Assembly: GCA_020152595.1 (NCBI GenBank)
Contig: JAIGNY010002242.1
Span: 386,501 to 450,500, forward strand
Reading direction: 5' to 3'
DNA from: Chiridota heheva
Lineage: Eukaryota > Echinodermata > Holothuroidea > Apodida > Chiridotidae
Length of the DNA: 64,000 nucleotides
The position numbers and the translations under genes are program-made. The notes beneath the pieces are model-generated. The model saw only the letters and a list, made by a program, of their open reading frames with translations. It made no database searches and had not been told where the DNA came from. The stretch's first letter is position 1, and each line of letters starts with the position of its first letter. Positions 12,480-23,835 of the stretch are shown here, piece by piece.

Positions 12480-13050
12480 TTAGCCAGGATATACATTCCA
12501 TCATTTTCCATTCATGGCAGAAACCAATTGTTTCATTTTCTCTGATTCCAGAGAACACTTGATGTAAGTCTTTTTGAGTCAAGAGAATTGATTGTTTTGA
12601 TCTTCATTCAAAGTGCAAAGATCATTGTTCAGCACATTCCATTGAAAAGTTTTAACTTGAGTCTTGACAACTTAGTCTTGACAGATCTCATCCTAAAACA
12701 TCCTGACCCCTCAATTTGTGCCCTTCCCCTATTCCAATTAGTTCCAAATTTTGATCATTTCATTCTGAAACAGTAATAATATGACACACCAAATTCAATC
12801 AAAATCCAGTCATCAGTTCTTGTGTTGATATATCTTGATGACAGACAAACTCACCTTCTCATATTTTAATCATGTCTTCCGTAAGCAGTAACAAAACCAC
12901 ACACCAAATGTAACCAAAACCCAATCATCAGTTCTTGAGATATGTTGATGACAAACAAACACACAGACAAAATCATGAAAAAACATTACCTCGGCCAATA
13001 AAACAAATGTAGGTGAAAACAAAACCTCCGTCCAATTCGTTGGCGGAGGT
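12480..13050 (-). mobile_element. cctccgcc-type dispersed repeat, copy 2
   Basis: The right end is a hairpin, acctccgtccaattcg then ttggcggaggt (13024-13050). Inside are 'catggcagaaaccaattgtt', shared with the copy at 32.6-33.1 kb, and 'cccaatcatcagttcttgag', shared in reverse with the 10.7 kb copy. An internal ~120-bp motif (accaaa-t-aa-caaaa-ccagtcatcagttctt) occurs twice, at about 12787 and 12901. No transposase is encoded, so the element is non-autonomous. The left boundary is approximate. Confidence 0.55.
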
Positions 13051-13675
13051 AACAACTTTAGTTGCCAGAGGTAATAAGACTATATTGTGGTTTAGATGAA
13101 ACCCCCATAAGCTTGTCTACAACTGTATTCACAAACACTAGCTCTCATAGATACTAAATGCACACAATGATAATAAAGTTAGAAGTACCAATTCATCCAT
13201 ACTGATATCAATTGCAGGCTTTCTTTTAAATTAAATTTTTTTTATGTTGACATGTGTGTTCATTAATTAAATGTGATATTTAAAAATTTATGTTTTATGA
13301 GGACCAGCATGTGTTGATAATGAAATAAAAACTTTCCAATAAATCAATCATTGTGAAACCTTAATAATGATTGAAATAATGAGAAATTGTTATCATTAAA
13401 TTATATAAAAGCATATTTTTTCAAAATCAAATTAAAACTTTGATGATTATGGACCCTAGGAGCCATAGTTTATTTTTTAATGCCATAGTTTAATTTTTTT
13501 TCAAACAATCTACGAAGAGAAAGAGGACAAAGTAAAATAAGTTGAAAGTGGCTACTTGATATATATTCTTTTGAATCTCATCACACTCTGCAAATATTTG
13601 TACAGATTTCTGAGGGAAGAATGATCTTAGTTTGAGCCATCGTCCTTTAAAACACAATCGCACAAAAGTGAAGTA

Positions 13676-14125
13676 CAGTAGCTCAGTGGTAAAGAATAAA
13701 ACTTGTATTCAAAAGGACCTGGGTGGTATCAGGGAGTCTGAATGGCAGCTCCCTGGTTGTGTTTCCTGCACAAGTCCTGGTATGCATTCTTGAGAAAATT
13801 GATTAAATCCACTTGCTTCTGCATAATCAGCTGTAAATGAGTACCAGCATTGCTGGGGAGTTAACCTGTGATGGACTGGTGTCCCTCCTAGGAAGGGTCA
13901 TTGACTCCCCACAGCTTGTACCATGGAAGCTGGAAATAAGCACCAAGCTTTATGGGTCATCATGGCTTAAGCTTGGCTTAGGTAGGCAGGTAGTTTGGGT
14001 CCACCGCCATTTGATAAATCAGTTGTGAAGCAATAGTGAATGATTAAGACAAAGGAGCGTAAATGCACAAACGAACACTCTGCACCTAATGCTTCAAGAG
14101 AGTCAGCTCGAGGACTTTGCAGGAT
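13676..14125 (+). mobile_element. tRNA-derived SINE, plus orientation
   Basis: The head reads gtagctcagtggtaaag, a good pol III A box, with a decayed B box near cctgggtggtatcagg. The body has gagtaccagcattgctgggg and gatggactggtgtccctcc, a segment common in invertebrate SINEs. The distal part has gtaaatgcacaaa then cctaatgcttcaag, which also occurs in inverted orientation in the neighbouring SINE at 14.29-14.43 kb. It would have been copied by a LINE in trans. Confidence 0.6.
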
Positions 14126-14284
14126 GGGGCATGTGTACTGTACACATACCTTCTGTACCTAGTTAGAGGCCTGACATCATGTACACACTTATCGCTCTTA
14201 TTTTGTGACGTCAACTTAGCAGCATGTGACCAGTGTCCTACAACAATGAAGATGCCATCGTCTACCGTCCTGCAAGTTTTCTAT

Positions 14285-14432
14285 AAAAAAGGATCACAGT
14301 CAACTCACTTGAAGCATTAGGCTCAGTGTCCTTTTGTGCATTTACTTTCCTTGTAAAGACCCAAGTGCTGGGAATTGAACCCGGACTTCTAGCATGCCAA
14401 GCTGATGCTATGACCACTAGACCACAGAGGTC
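14285..14432 (-). mobile_element. tRNA-derived SINE with intact A and B boxes
   Basis: On the minus strand, TGGTCTAGTGGTCA (14411-14424) matches the A box and GGTTCAATTCC (14371-14381) the B box, spaced as in a tRNA. The ends GACC and GGTC can pair as an acceptor stem, and the anticodon-loop position reads TTGGCAT, compatible with an Ala(GGC)-like progenitor. It continues into gtaaatgcacaaaaggacact and cctaatgcttcaag, the tail shared with the plus-strand copy. The stems are imperfect and the tail is SINE-like, so I read it as a SINE head and not a functional tRNA gene. Confidence 0.7.
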
Positions 14433-14516
14433 TTTTAAAAAAGGTGTCACTGAACTTTAAAACTGTATGAGTTTCAATGTTTTTCAGTAATCAAAGTTAT
14501 TATATTCACACCATAC

Positions 14517-14644
14517 CTATTTGTAAACTGTTGTATACACTCAAAGCTGCTATTGTCCGGAGCTACAATGGGCTGCACAACAAATTTAAATTCATGTCTT
14601 TGGCCTGCTTTTCCATTTTCGTCTGCCTTTGGGAATGTGATAAT
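14517..14644 (-). CDS. Candidate internal coding exon (unknown gene)
   Basis: On the minus strand a 128-nt segment lies between a good acceptor (ttttgcccacttcttgcag) and a donor (AATAG|GTATGG). The frame starting at the first base is open throughout. It encodes about 42 residues with protein-like composition, beginning IITFPKADENG, with RHEFKFVVQP in the middle and FECIQQF near the end. Its composition differs from the low-complexity open frames around it. Length (128 nt, phase 0 to phase 2) and splice sites fit an internal exon. I do not recognise the protein. SINEs and AT-rich DNA on both sides would be intron. Confidence 0.55.
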
Positions 14645-14699
14645 CTGCAAGAAGTGGGCAAAATAGGAAAAATAGATAGAAATGAATAGCATACACGAA

Positions 14700-16960
14700 T
14701 GAAAAAAAGTAGTTAAATCCTCAGAAGGACCATTTGATTTAATGGTAGCCTCATCGCAATCATTTTCTTGTCAAGAATTCTTAAAAGTTGATAAAACACA
14801 TCATTAGTAAAGTATGTAACTATCAACAATGAGATCAATATTAGTATAGTACACCCACTCATGACCAATCATCATGACAATAAATAATCTAGCTTCAAGT
14901 TTGCTTTGGCGCTGTTCTGTTCACAGTTACATTTGCTGTGTAGACCTTTTCAAACTAATTTTAGTCCAACGTGATTTCTTTAGTACTTCAACCAATATAA
15001 TGCTGGGGGTATTTTTCCTTTTGTTTCCTAACCATGATTGGTGCAGTTTTGAGAAAAAAATTGAAGCAGCAATACACACACGTATTACCTTCATGTATAA
15101 CGCACGTACAGTATTAATACGTGCGCTTGAAAACATTTGTTTTCATACGCTTGGTCTTACTGTGTGTGAATGTGCAGATGGCCAAGAATCCCCCAGTATT
15201 TGATTGGACGATAAAATTCCCTAAGTAATCCATTGAACCATAAGGGACACGTGAATTTCGGTCATGTAATAAACTAAATTAGTTTTGCAAGAAATTGCAG
15301 ATTCAAATTTGAAAAGGTCTATACTATGTACAATAAGTTTGAAATAATCATATTAGAATAAGTTTGATTTCATATTTTACCACAACTTTCTCACTATTGA
15401 AAAGGATTTGCTACAAAATGCTAAACACTTTTTTATGTATCAGTAAAGTGTATGATGTATACAGTAGATGGGAAAAGCTACTATGATTTGTATTACAGTA
15501 AAACTCTATGACAAAACCATGGGAAAAATATATCATCACAATTAAATAGCAGGCTTCGCATTAACTACAAATTTATCGTATATTACGCTATGGCTAAAAT
15601 TTCTAACAACACATGTTGTACCTGCGTCGTGAAATTTTACGTCAGAGTTTTTCATTAACTTAAATGAAAATCTCACCTCTCTGATATGCGAATGAAAGTT
15701 TTATTTTACAAAATGATTTTGAATTACTCAGAAATAAATTAATGATGACACAACTACGAGACTAGTGGCCAAATGATTCAACATGTGTCCGTACAAGTAC
15801 TGTACATAAACACATATAGGCTAGTATTATAGTCAGTATATACATGTACACTGTACATAAAAGTTTTGATGTTGTTTTGAATGCAGGCTGTCAATTGTCA
15901 ACGATATCATTAGCTAGAATTCTAGTTTTCTACTTTTATTCACTAAAGCGAGGCAGGCCTACACAAGTTTGTGTGTATGTTAACTTAACAATACTTACAA
16001 GCTTCGCTAGCACGCAGTGAGCTGTACATTACGCAGTGCCTGTACATACAACAGCAAATTTACAAAATACGCCGAAAATCAAAAGCTTGTCGTAACCAAG
16101 TATGCCAGACAAAGAATTCTAATGCAACCTCTGTTGGTTAGTACTGTAGTGTAAATGTTGACTGTTTTGCAGTTTTCAAAAACAAATTTTAAACTCTTGA
16201 ATTGCATATTATACAACTATGTATGAATGGGCATAGCTATTCATTTTTATTTTTACCTAGTGTACCCCAATTAAGAAGTACCAAATATTCTACACAATCA
16301 TTAACAAAAAAACAGGTATTGAGTTCTTTCTACCTATTCCAAACATAAGAATGTCTGCATTTTCTATCAAAAATAATACATAATAATAATATTATTCTAA
16401 TAGGCAGGTTCCAATAAACAGGAAATTCTACCAGTCCAATTATAAACAGTATTTTCCACACAATGGTCCAATAAATGGGAATTTCTACATAACGGTCACA
16501 TTAAATGAAAATGCAATCATTCGGCCACACAGGTAATTGAGCAACTCAGAAGAAAATGCTGTAATTTTTCATAAAACCTTAGTATTTGAACATAATAGAG
16601 TTCTTACTTAGATCAATTGTACCCTGAAAACTAGTTTATTTATTTCATTTGGTGCAGAAATCGTAAACATGGCACCAATTTCAGCAGCGTAATTTTAGGT
16701 GACTTTAAAAAAAAAAATCTTAAAATAAAATCTTTACTCAGCCTTAATAGCAGCTTCATCTTTTATTAAACATGTAATTTAGACATTACAATTTGGATAC
16801 ATTTGTTACATACATGAGTAAATGTCATATCACGAACTGACTGAAAACTCAACATCAATACTGTAGTACCCACATATTACTTTAAATCAGACAAAAAATA
16901 TTAGCAACAGATGTTATAAGTATTATGCAATACAATTTCTTTAAATTCACACAATACCTA
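14700..16960. other. AT-rich stretch, no gene seen
   Basis: The stretch contains scattered tacatgtac and gtactgtac words and one 109-codon plus-strand frame (14874-15203) with no domain and no splice evidence. No array or inverted-repeat element was found before E1 begins at about 16.96 kb. Confidence 0.45.
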
Positions 16961-17380
16961 TATTTACCCCGCTAAGTGTAGCGGGAATATTTACGAGAGT
17001 TATACTGACCTTCCATGCTATAAATATGCAATTTGGTCACCTGACCTGATTTTAACGCACTTCTAACCAACCTCAAAAGCATAGTTACCAGCCCAGCCCT
17101 GACCTCCATATAACCTCTACTAACCCTCACTTAACATTTCACCGAGGCCTGAACGAGAGGGGAGGCGGGCGGGATGACTGTAGCAGTTGCGGAACCGTGT
17201 AGCTCTAGGCTACTCCTATCAACAGCGAAACTTGTATGAAGTTGATTGGAAAAGGTGTTAACGTACCGGTATGATGTATAGTTACAACCTTGGAAGTGCA
17301 GAGCCTATGGCTACGGATGTGGAGAAAACTAATACCGTATGTCTGTACGGGTAATTAACTAACAGGCCGTGATACCGTTA

Positions 17381-18424
17381 GAGCTGTGAACGTTTAGGGA
17401 TTTTAGTAAATGTGTACACGCCCAAAAAGCGAGCGTGTATCGTGTACACGCGTTTAGTACCGTAATTTTCGGAGTAAACCAAAATTGCTCCAAAACTACG
17501 AGGCGAAGTAAAAAAAATCGCATAACCAGTATGGCAAAAGTACTGACTCCATGGCCCAAATAGACGATGAGTTTTGCTTTCCAAATCGTAAAATGTTTAC
17601 CTCTACAGTATAAATCATCATTTTTATGGAAAATATGCATGGAAATTTAGTTTAGAAAGAACAGATAACTTCTTTTCAATGTCATTTAAACTCAGCATCG
17701 CGTAACTTTTTTTGTCCTATTCGCTACGGCTTTCAAAGTTCTTCTGTGAAAATCTTGCATAGGCCTATAATATACCTCGCCGTAAATTATTTCAAAACCA
17801 CGCCACAACCACCAGGAAGTTCTGAAATATCAGTCCTCTCGAAAAAATGGCGCCATCTTTGCGACGCATGCAGAATTTCAGCTCTTTAAAACTTTTTGTT
17901 TGTTTGTTTATTATGCAATATTTTTTCTTTCTTGCAAAATTTATTTGACTCATCAGGTAATATTTACATGTAAATGTACAGATTGTCATGATTAAAGTAT
18001 TTTTCACGTGTTTTTTGGACGATTTGACAGCTTGTAAAAGGGGCCTTGATTGCGTAGGATTTAAAGCCCTATGGCCTAACTTTAGGCCTATTGTTAGTTT
18101 CACTGTTTACTGCAGCACATTCGCGATGCATTTTACAAGTTAGATTACTCAGATTTCGGCGAATAAAGTACATAATATCCCCATTCATTAATGATTACTG
18201 CGCATTTGTAATTCGCACATTTAAAAAGGGTTATGCTAATCGGGTTTACAGTTTGTAAGGAGTCATTGACTGGAAATTTGTCAGCTGATTGTGTGTGATC
18301 ATAAATGATCATATTGATTTTCAATGGCAACACTATGAAAAACGATTACTCGCAATGAAGTATTTAGTAAACGTTTACAAGATTTGCGAGCGTGTAGCGT
18401 GTACACGCTAAACTGTCACAGCTC
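17381..18424 (-). mobile_element. TA-flanked non-autonomous transposon T1, copy 1
   Basis: The termini are inverted (GAGCTGTGAACG... and ...GTCACAGCTC), and each end is flanked by TA (17379-17380 and 18425-18426), as for Tc1/mariner-type insertion. Subterminal regions hold palindromic cgtgtacacg words at both ends. It splits E1: the E1 text resumes after it (aagccgcgttgaactgcc), matching E2 at about 40.26 kb. The copy at 57505-58678 lies in the opposite orientation. No transposase is present. An aaagatggcgcc start region at about 17851-17860 matches the small ORF region of copy 2, but with a frameshift. Confidence 0.85.
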
Positions 18425-18689
18425 TAAAAGCTGCAAGCCGCGTTGAACTGCCTTAAGAAAGTGTTAAAGTATAGTATGAACTATACGTGCCGTTGATTTT
18501 AGTAGCTACCCCGATTGTGAGATTGTCTATCAAAAGGCATCCTATTTCAAGAAAAGCATCCTTCATGGAGTTAATTTCGACAGGGGGTTTAACGTACTAC
18601 GTCAACTGTATGAGTCGTTAACCCAAGCACTGGGGTAAAAATCACGAAAGAATTGACGTCCTGTGTATACTACACGGGCGGTTAATTCC

Positions 18690-19080
18690 ATTAAACACCC
18701 TTCACCACGTAGCTGAGAAGTTTGTTGCAACGTGGGGGGGACTAACGCCGTACTCAGTACGCGTTCCTGTTAAGTAGTATAGAGCCGATATGGATCTACA
18801 AAGGCGTCAATGTGACAAGTAAGTTCTACTAGCCGTCCGCTCAGTTTGCCTCTGTTCACCACGGAGCAACAAAGCTAGTGGCTACGCGAGAAGGGAGGGG
18901 GACTACCGACGTGCTGCTACGTGTCCGTACTCAATACGCATTCCTGTTAGAATAGCTAAAAATATACAGGAGTCGTATGGGATATGGAGGAGTTCACATG
19001 CTATGCAAGCTATACGAGCCGTTAACTCTGTTTGTTTCACTACGGAGCTATAAAGCTGGTAGCTGCGTGGGGAAGATTAT
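18690..19080. repeat. E1 internal repeat: cacggagc...agctggtggctacg modules
   Basis: Variants of 'ttcacyacggagc-a-aaagctrgtrgctrcg' followed by g-rich gaaggggggacta recur about every 110-180 bp here and at 40.53-41.2 kb in E2. Each ends with gtactcagtacgcgttcctgttaag or a variant. Within each module the agctnnnagct and gtagct/gctacg words can pair. Coding potential is absent. Confidence 0.65.
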
Positions 19081-19202
19081 ATTCAGTGTAGTTTGGACGG
19101 TCGTGGAACTACATAACACGAAGAAAATAGCTTTGTGATGCTATGCCTCTCATGGAGATGGTTTTTTTTATCACCCGACTACCAAGCTTCGTAATCCAAG
19201 GA

Positions 19203-20560
19203 AGCGCTTACACGCAACGCATTGTGGGTCATCCTGGGTGTGTAACACACCGACATTCGAGGACCTATCCTCCGTGTCCATGATGCTGGTGAAATTTTTA
19301 CCGTGACGTTTAATGGGGAAATCTTACTAAGGAAGCTTATATGGACGTGGAACTGCGTAGCTGATGGCTACGATAACAAGAAGAAAAGAGCTCTCATAAT
19401 GCTATACTCCTTGTGAAGATTGTTACTTATCACCTGAACATGTAGCTTCATAGCTAAAGGGTCTATTTTCGGGTTTGTTGTACGTTACGTTATCCCACTA
19501 AAGAACTATGGAGCCGTACAGACCCATTCGCCGGAGCCGTATGGAACCAAAAACCGTTGGTTACGAAACTGTACGGACCTATACGAAGCCGTTCCATGAC
19601 CCATACGGAGCCGTAGGGCTGTGCCACGGACCCTTATAGGGCCGTGAAAACAAGCCACTGGGCTGTACGGAACCGATCACCGAAGCCGTATCGGACCCAT
19701 ATGGATCCGTGAAAGTAATCCAATGGCTCTACAACGAGCCGTAAAAAAATTTGTAACTTACATATAACCTCTTAGGGCGCCACCTCTTGTGGGCCTACTG
19801 GTCCCTTCACGGAACCGTGATCCACAGCGGTGTACACGGTTTTTTCTTTTGAATATCACCGGAGCTTAACTAAAAGAAGCATTTACAGGCGACACATCAC
19901 GGGACGTCTTGGGCGCATAGCACACTGACACTCAGGGACCTGTCCTCCGTGTCCATGATATTGATGAAAAATATTGAGGAACTGTAACGTTCAACGCGAA
20001 AATCTTACTGAGGCAGTTTACACGGCCGTGGAACTGCGTAGCTAATGGCTACAGAAACAAGAAGAAAATAGCTTACATGATGCTATACTTCTTGCGAAGA
20101 TTGTCACTTATCACCTGACCAAGTAGCTACGTAGTTAGCGGGTCTATTTCCAAGTTTATTGTACGGTGTACATTATCCCGTTACAAAACTCTGGAGCCGT
20201 ACAGACCCGATCACCCGAGCAGTACGGTTTAAAGAAGCGTTTACACACGACACATCGCGGGACACCTTGGAAGCGTGATGCACCGATACTTGGGGACCTG
20301 TCGTCCGTGTCCATGATTCTGGTGAAAAATATTGCGGAACTGTAACTTTCAACGCGGACAATTTTATTAATGCTGTTCACAGGGATGTGGAACTGCGTAG
20401 CTAATGGCTGCAGGACCAAGAAGAAAATAGCTCACATGATGCTATACTTCTTGCGAAGATTGTCACTTATCACCTAAACACGTAGCATCGTAGCTACCGG
20501 GTCTATTTCCAGGTTTATCGTACGGTGTACGTTATCCCTTTACAAAACTCTAGAGGCCAT
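19203..20560. repeat. E1 internal ~345-bp tandem units (three)
   Basis: Units at about 19203-19530, 19878-20212 and 20233-20560 share the same order of words: gcg(c/t)ttacacgc-acgcat, cctgtcctccgtgtccatgat, ggtgaaaaatattgcggaac, gtggaactgcgtagctaatg, aagaagaaaatagct, gaagattgtcacttatcacc, and tctatttccaggtttatcgtac. Homologous units occur in E2 at about 41.48, 42.07, 42.42 and 42.93 kb. Each unit holds the hairpin GTAGCTAATGGCTAC. Units b and c are more alike than either is to a, so expansion occurred after the element was assembled. Confidence 0.8.
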
Positions 20561-20960
20561 ATGGACCCATTCACAATGGACCCGTAAACACGGGCCGTGG
20601 AGCCGTATGGAGCCGTCTAATGGACCCGTAAACACGGGCCGTGGAGCCATTCAATGAACCCGTAGGAAACCATAAACACAGGCCGTATGGAGCCGTCCAA
20701 TGGACCTGTAAACACAGGCAGTGGAGCCGTCAAATGGATCCATACGGATCTGTAAACACGGGCAGTGAAGCCGTCCAATGGATCCATATGGATCCGTAAA
20801 CACGGGCCGTGGAACCATATAGAGCCGTTCAATGGACCCGTACGAAATCGTAAAGACAAACCGTGGAGCCGTATGGAGCTGTCCAATGGACCCGTACAGA
20901 GCCGTTAACACGGACCCATATGGAGTCGTGAATACGGGCCATGGAATCGTATGGATTCGA
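20560..20960. repeat. E1 hairpin array, CCCGTAAACACGGG class
   Basis: The region is built from alternating words 'ggagccgtatggagccgtcc', 'aatggacccgtaaacacggg' and close variants, at intervals of about 45 bp. CCCGT-aaac-ACGGG forms a 5-bp stem with a 4-base loop, and CCGTAYGG words are themselves palindromic. The same array is in E2 at 43240-43510. Open frames on the minus strand (up to 122 codons) only reflect the repeat. Confidence 0.8.
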
Positions 20961-22814
20961 TCCCTGGTGCCGTACGGACCAGAAAGGACTTGTGACTCAC
21001 GTATAACCTCTTTGGGCACCGCCTTTACGTAGCCCTACAGGTCCCTATCGCGAAACCGTGGACCACAGTGGTGTACAATGGGTTTACCCACTAAAAATAT
21101 GCGCCTCTCACAACTAGTAATCTTATCGAGAAGGGGGCGCTTCTTTATAGTGATTTATTCTGAGTGATATCTAGGACGTCACTTAGTTTATCAATATAGA
21201 CTCAGGAAACTTGCGTCTGATAGAATGCACCCGTAGCCCTGCCAACTCAGTAATCTATCGAGTCAGGGGCCTTCAGGGGGTGAATCAGGAAAAAGTTAAG
21301 AAAGTAAACTATAAACACAGGCCTCTTCGACTCAGTAATTTATTGAGATGGTGGCCATGGCGTAAGTAGAAACTCTGAGACTAATTGATTTATGTCGCCT
21401 CTTGGCGTTTTTCTGAGAAGTAAAAAAATATATATAAATATATACATATACACTGACACCAAGACTACCCTACGGGGGATGTACTTATGACCCTTACGCG
21501 GGTGAGAGGGGTCTGCAGGAGACGTCAAACAGAGAGGCAAGCCACAATTATTTAGTACATAAAACAAATTATCAGAAAAATTACTATCTGAAAAGAAAAT
21601 GCACCTAACTTGTAAATTCCTAAAAAGCGTAGGGGTAGCGTGGAAAACATGAACCACTGAGTAGCTTGAGGTCTGTGGAGATAAAAAGAAAAGATTAGAT
21701 CTTCTGTAAAGAGGACGTCAGAGAAACCCCCTCAAGGTCTCTCCAACGCCCCAAAATTCAAGCTTGAAAATTTAAAACAAATACATGATATGCACTGGTA
21801 ATGTTAAATAAAATATAGGCTCTCTTATAACAACTGTAGCTCCTTGGAGTGGTAAAAAGCAGACTCCTTGAACACCCTGTGGTGACATCGACCCAATACG
21901 CATGTGCCACCATCGATTGAAGGAACTGGCCTAATGTGTACGAGAACCTGTACTGAAGATATCCTAATATGTTAATACAATGCATAGCATAACGCTAGGT
22001 TCTCCTCATAAAAGGGCGGGGCCGAGGGTGAAAAAGACTTAAACCCAGGGGCAAGAGGTCCACTAGACAGGCACACTTGGTGCTCTAGGGCCTAAAAACA
22101 CCCGCCGCGAGAGTGGGACTCTCTCGAACTAGCCACCCGCTTTGTACAGATGGAGACAAAAACACTCTATCCTAAGTGTAGGCTAAATGGGAAAGTCCCG
22201 TGAGACGGACCAAAGAAATCCAGGACCCATGGCTACCTTGTCTTACCTCTGAAGACTTAAAAAGGCGAACCGAATAAGGCTGAACAACGTAAAAAGCTGC
22301 CTGGTAGAAGCTGCAAGAGAGAAAATTGTTAGAAAAAGGTTCAATTTATAAAAGAAAATTTGACCAGTTCTAGCGATGTTGAGATAACAACGCGCTGAAA
22401 AGAAGTGAGAGTTAGTAGAGGTTACATTGAGGTCATGGTTGGGCTGGTAACTACGTTTTGAAGGTCGTTTAGATGTGACTTAGAATAAGGTCATGTGACC
22501 AGGTTGCATATTTATAGCATGGAAGGTAAGGTATAAGTTGAAGTAAATTCTCATAGTATTATGTCAATTATTCATATTTCAATATCTTAACATATGTCAC
22601 AAAAGCTCTCACTAAAAAAAGGGTTTACATACATTACATGTAATATAAGGAAAGAGAAATACAATTACCAGATGGCTTTAGCCGAAGCAATTTTCAATAT
22701 GTTTAATTGCTGTAAGAAGTGACATATTGACTGTTTATTTTCAGCCTCAGTAAGCTAATAAACTATTCTTGGATGAAATGGTAAATTGTAGATTCTCGCT
22801 AGAATGGTAAATAC

Positions 22815-23830
22815 CGCCATAGTTCTCATGCCCATACAAATTGACACCCATATCATAAGGCCTGGCCAATTATAAAAATGGCACCTCACACTAAGTCCCA
22901 CATGGCATCCCATGTTCCACATGGCATACAACCCCATGTCCCACATGACATCCCATCCTGCCCTTGTCCCACATGGCATTCCACCATCTCTCGTACAGTG
23001 CATTCCACCATATGTCCCACAACGCACTCCACCATATGTCCCACATTGCATCCTATCCAATGACCCACATGGCATCCGTATGTCCCACATGGCACACCAT
23101 GTCCCACATGGCATCCCACTCTATGTCCCACATGGCATAACATGTCCCACATGGCATACCATGTCCCACATGGCATACCATGTCCCACATGGCATCCCAC
23201 TCTATGTCCCACATGGCATCCCACCTATGTCCCACATGACATCCCCTCCCGTGTCCAACATGGCATTCCACCATATCTCCCACATGGCATTCTACCATAC
23301 AGTATGTCCCACATGGATCCCATCCTATGTCCCACATTAATCTAACTATATGTCCCACATGGTATCCCTCCCTATGTCCCACATGGTATCCCTCCCTATG
23401 TCCCACATGACATCCCTCCTTAAGTCACACATGGCATTCCTTCCTATGTCCCCCACATCATCCCACTTTATATTCCTGCATCAGTGGCTTCCCACCTGAT
23501 ATTCCACATGGCATCCCAACTTATGTCTCAAATTTGATTCCACCATATGTTCCCATCCTACTTTATATGTCTCACATGGCATCACATCTCACATCCCTGT
23601 GGCCTCGTACCCTATGTCCCACATATCCTCCTACTCTATGTCCCAAATTCTCCTACCCTATGTCACACCTGTTGAGTCAAATAATTAATGCCTTGGTTTC
23701 ATACCACAAGGTATATATTCTATCCTATGTCCCGCATGACCCCCATCCATGTCCCATATGACATCCCTCCTTATGTCCATATGCAGTCACATCCTGTCAC
23801 ACTCCCCGACAAAACATACTAAGTAAACTA
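22815..23830. repeat. Composite 19-bp satellite, unit 1
   Basis: It begins with a conserved flank, tgcccatacaaattgacacc then ccaattataaaaatggcacc. A degenerate 19-bp array of atgtcccacatggcatacc follows. It ends with a conserved tail, gtatatattctatcctatgtcc ... tgtccatatgcagtcacatc ... catactaagtaaa. The 19-bp period gives a 19-residue repeat in all frames on both strands, which explains the many overlapping open frames. Units 2 and 3 share the same flank, so the array travels or duplicates as a block. Confidence 0.85.
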
Positions 23831-23835
23831 GAACA

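Larger units (their letters stand above)
16962..22548 (+). mobile_element. E1: large hairpin-rich TIR element, copy 1
   Basis: The ends are inverted copies of each other for more than 150 bp: left gttatactgaccttccatgc at about 17.0 kb, right gcatggaaggtaaggtataa at about 22.52 kb, with further matching sequence inward. The outermost bases are ATTTAC and GTAAAT. The left end carries an extra hairpin, CCCGCTAAGTGTAGCGGG (16968-16985), that the right end lacks. The interior is visibly more GC-rich than the flanks and is collinear with E2 (37.8-44.7 kb) at roughly 80% by eye. E2 has about 2 kb (38.1-40.06) that E1 lacks. No transposase, integrase, helicase or RT motif is readable in any frame, so it looks non-autonomous, or mobilised by an enzyme I cannot recognise. 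A 1,044-bp element is nested in it at 17381-18424. Confidence 0.8.

Noticed and set aside
14359-14432. Functional tRNA-Ala gene on the minus strand
   Set aside because: A and B boxes are good but stems are imperfect, and the sequence continues into a SINE tail shared with a neighbouring copy.
20651-21019. 122-codon minus-strand frame in E1
   Set aside because: It follows the CCGTA hairpin array, with no unique protein content.
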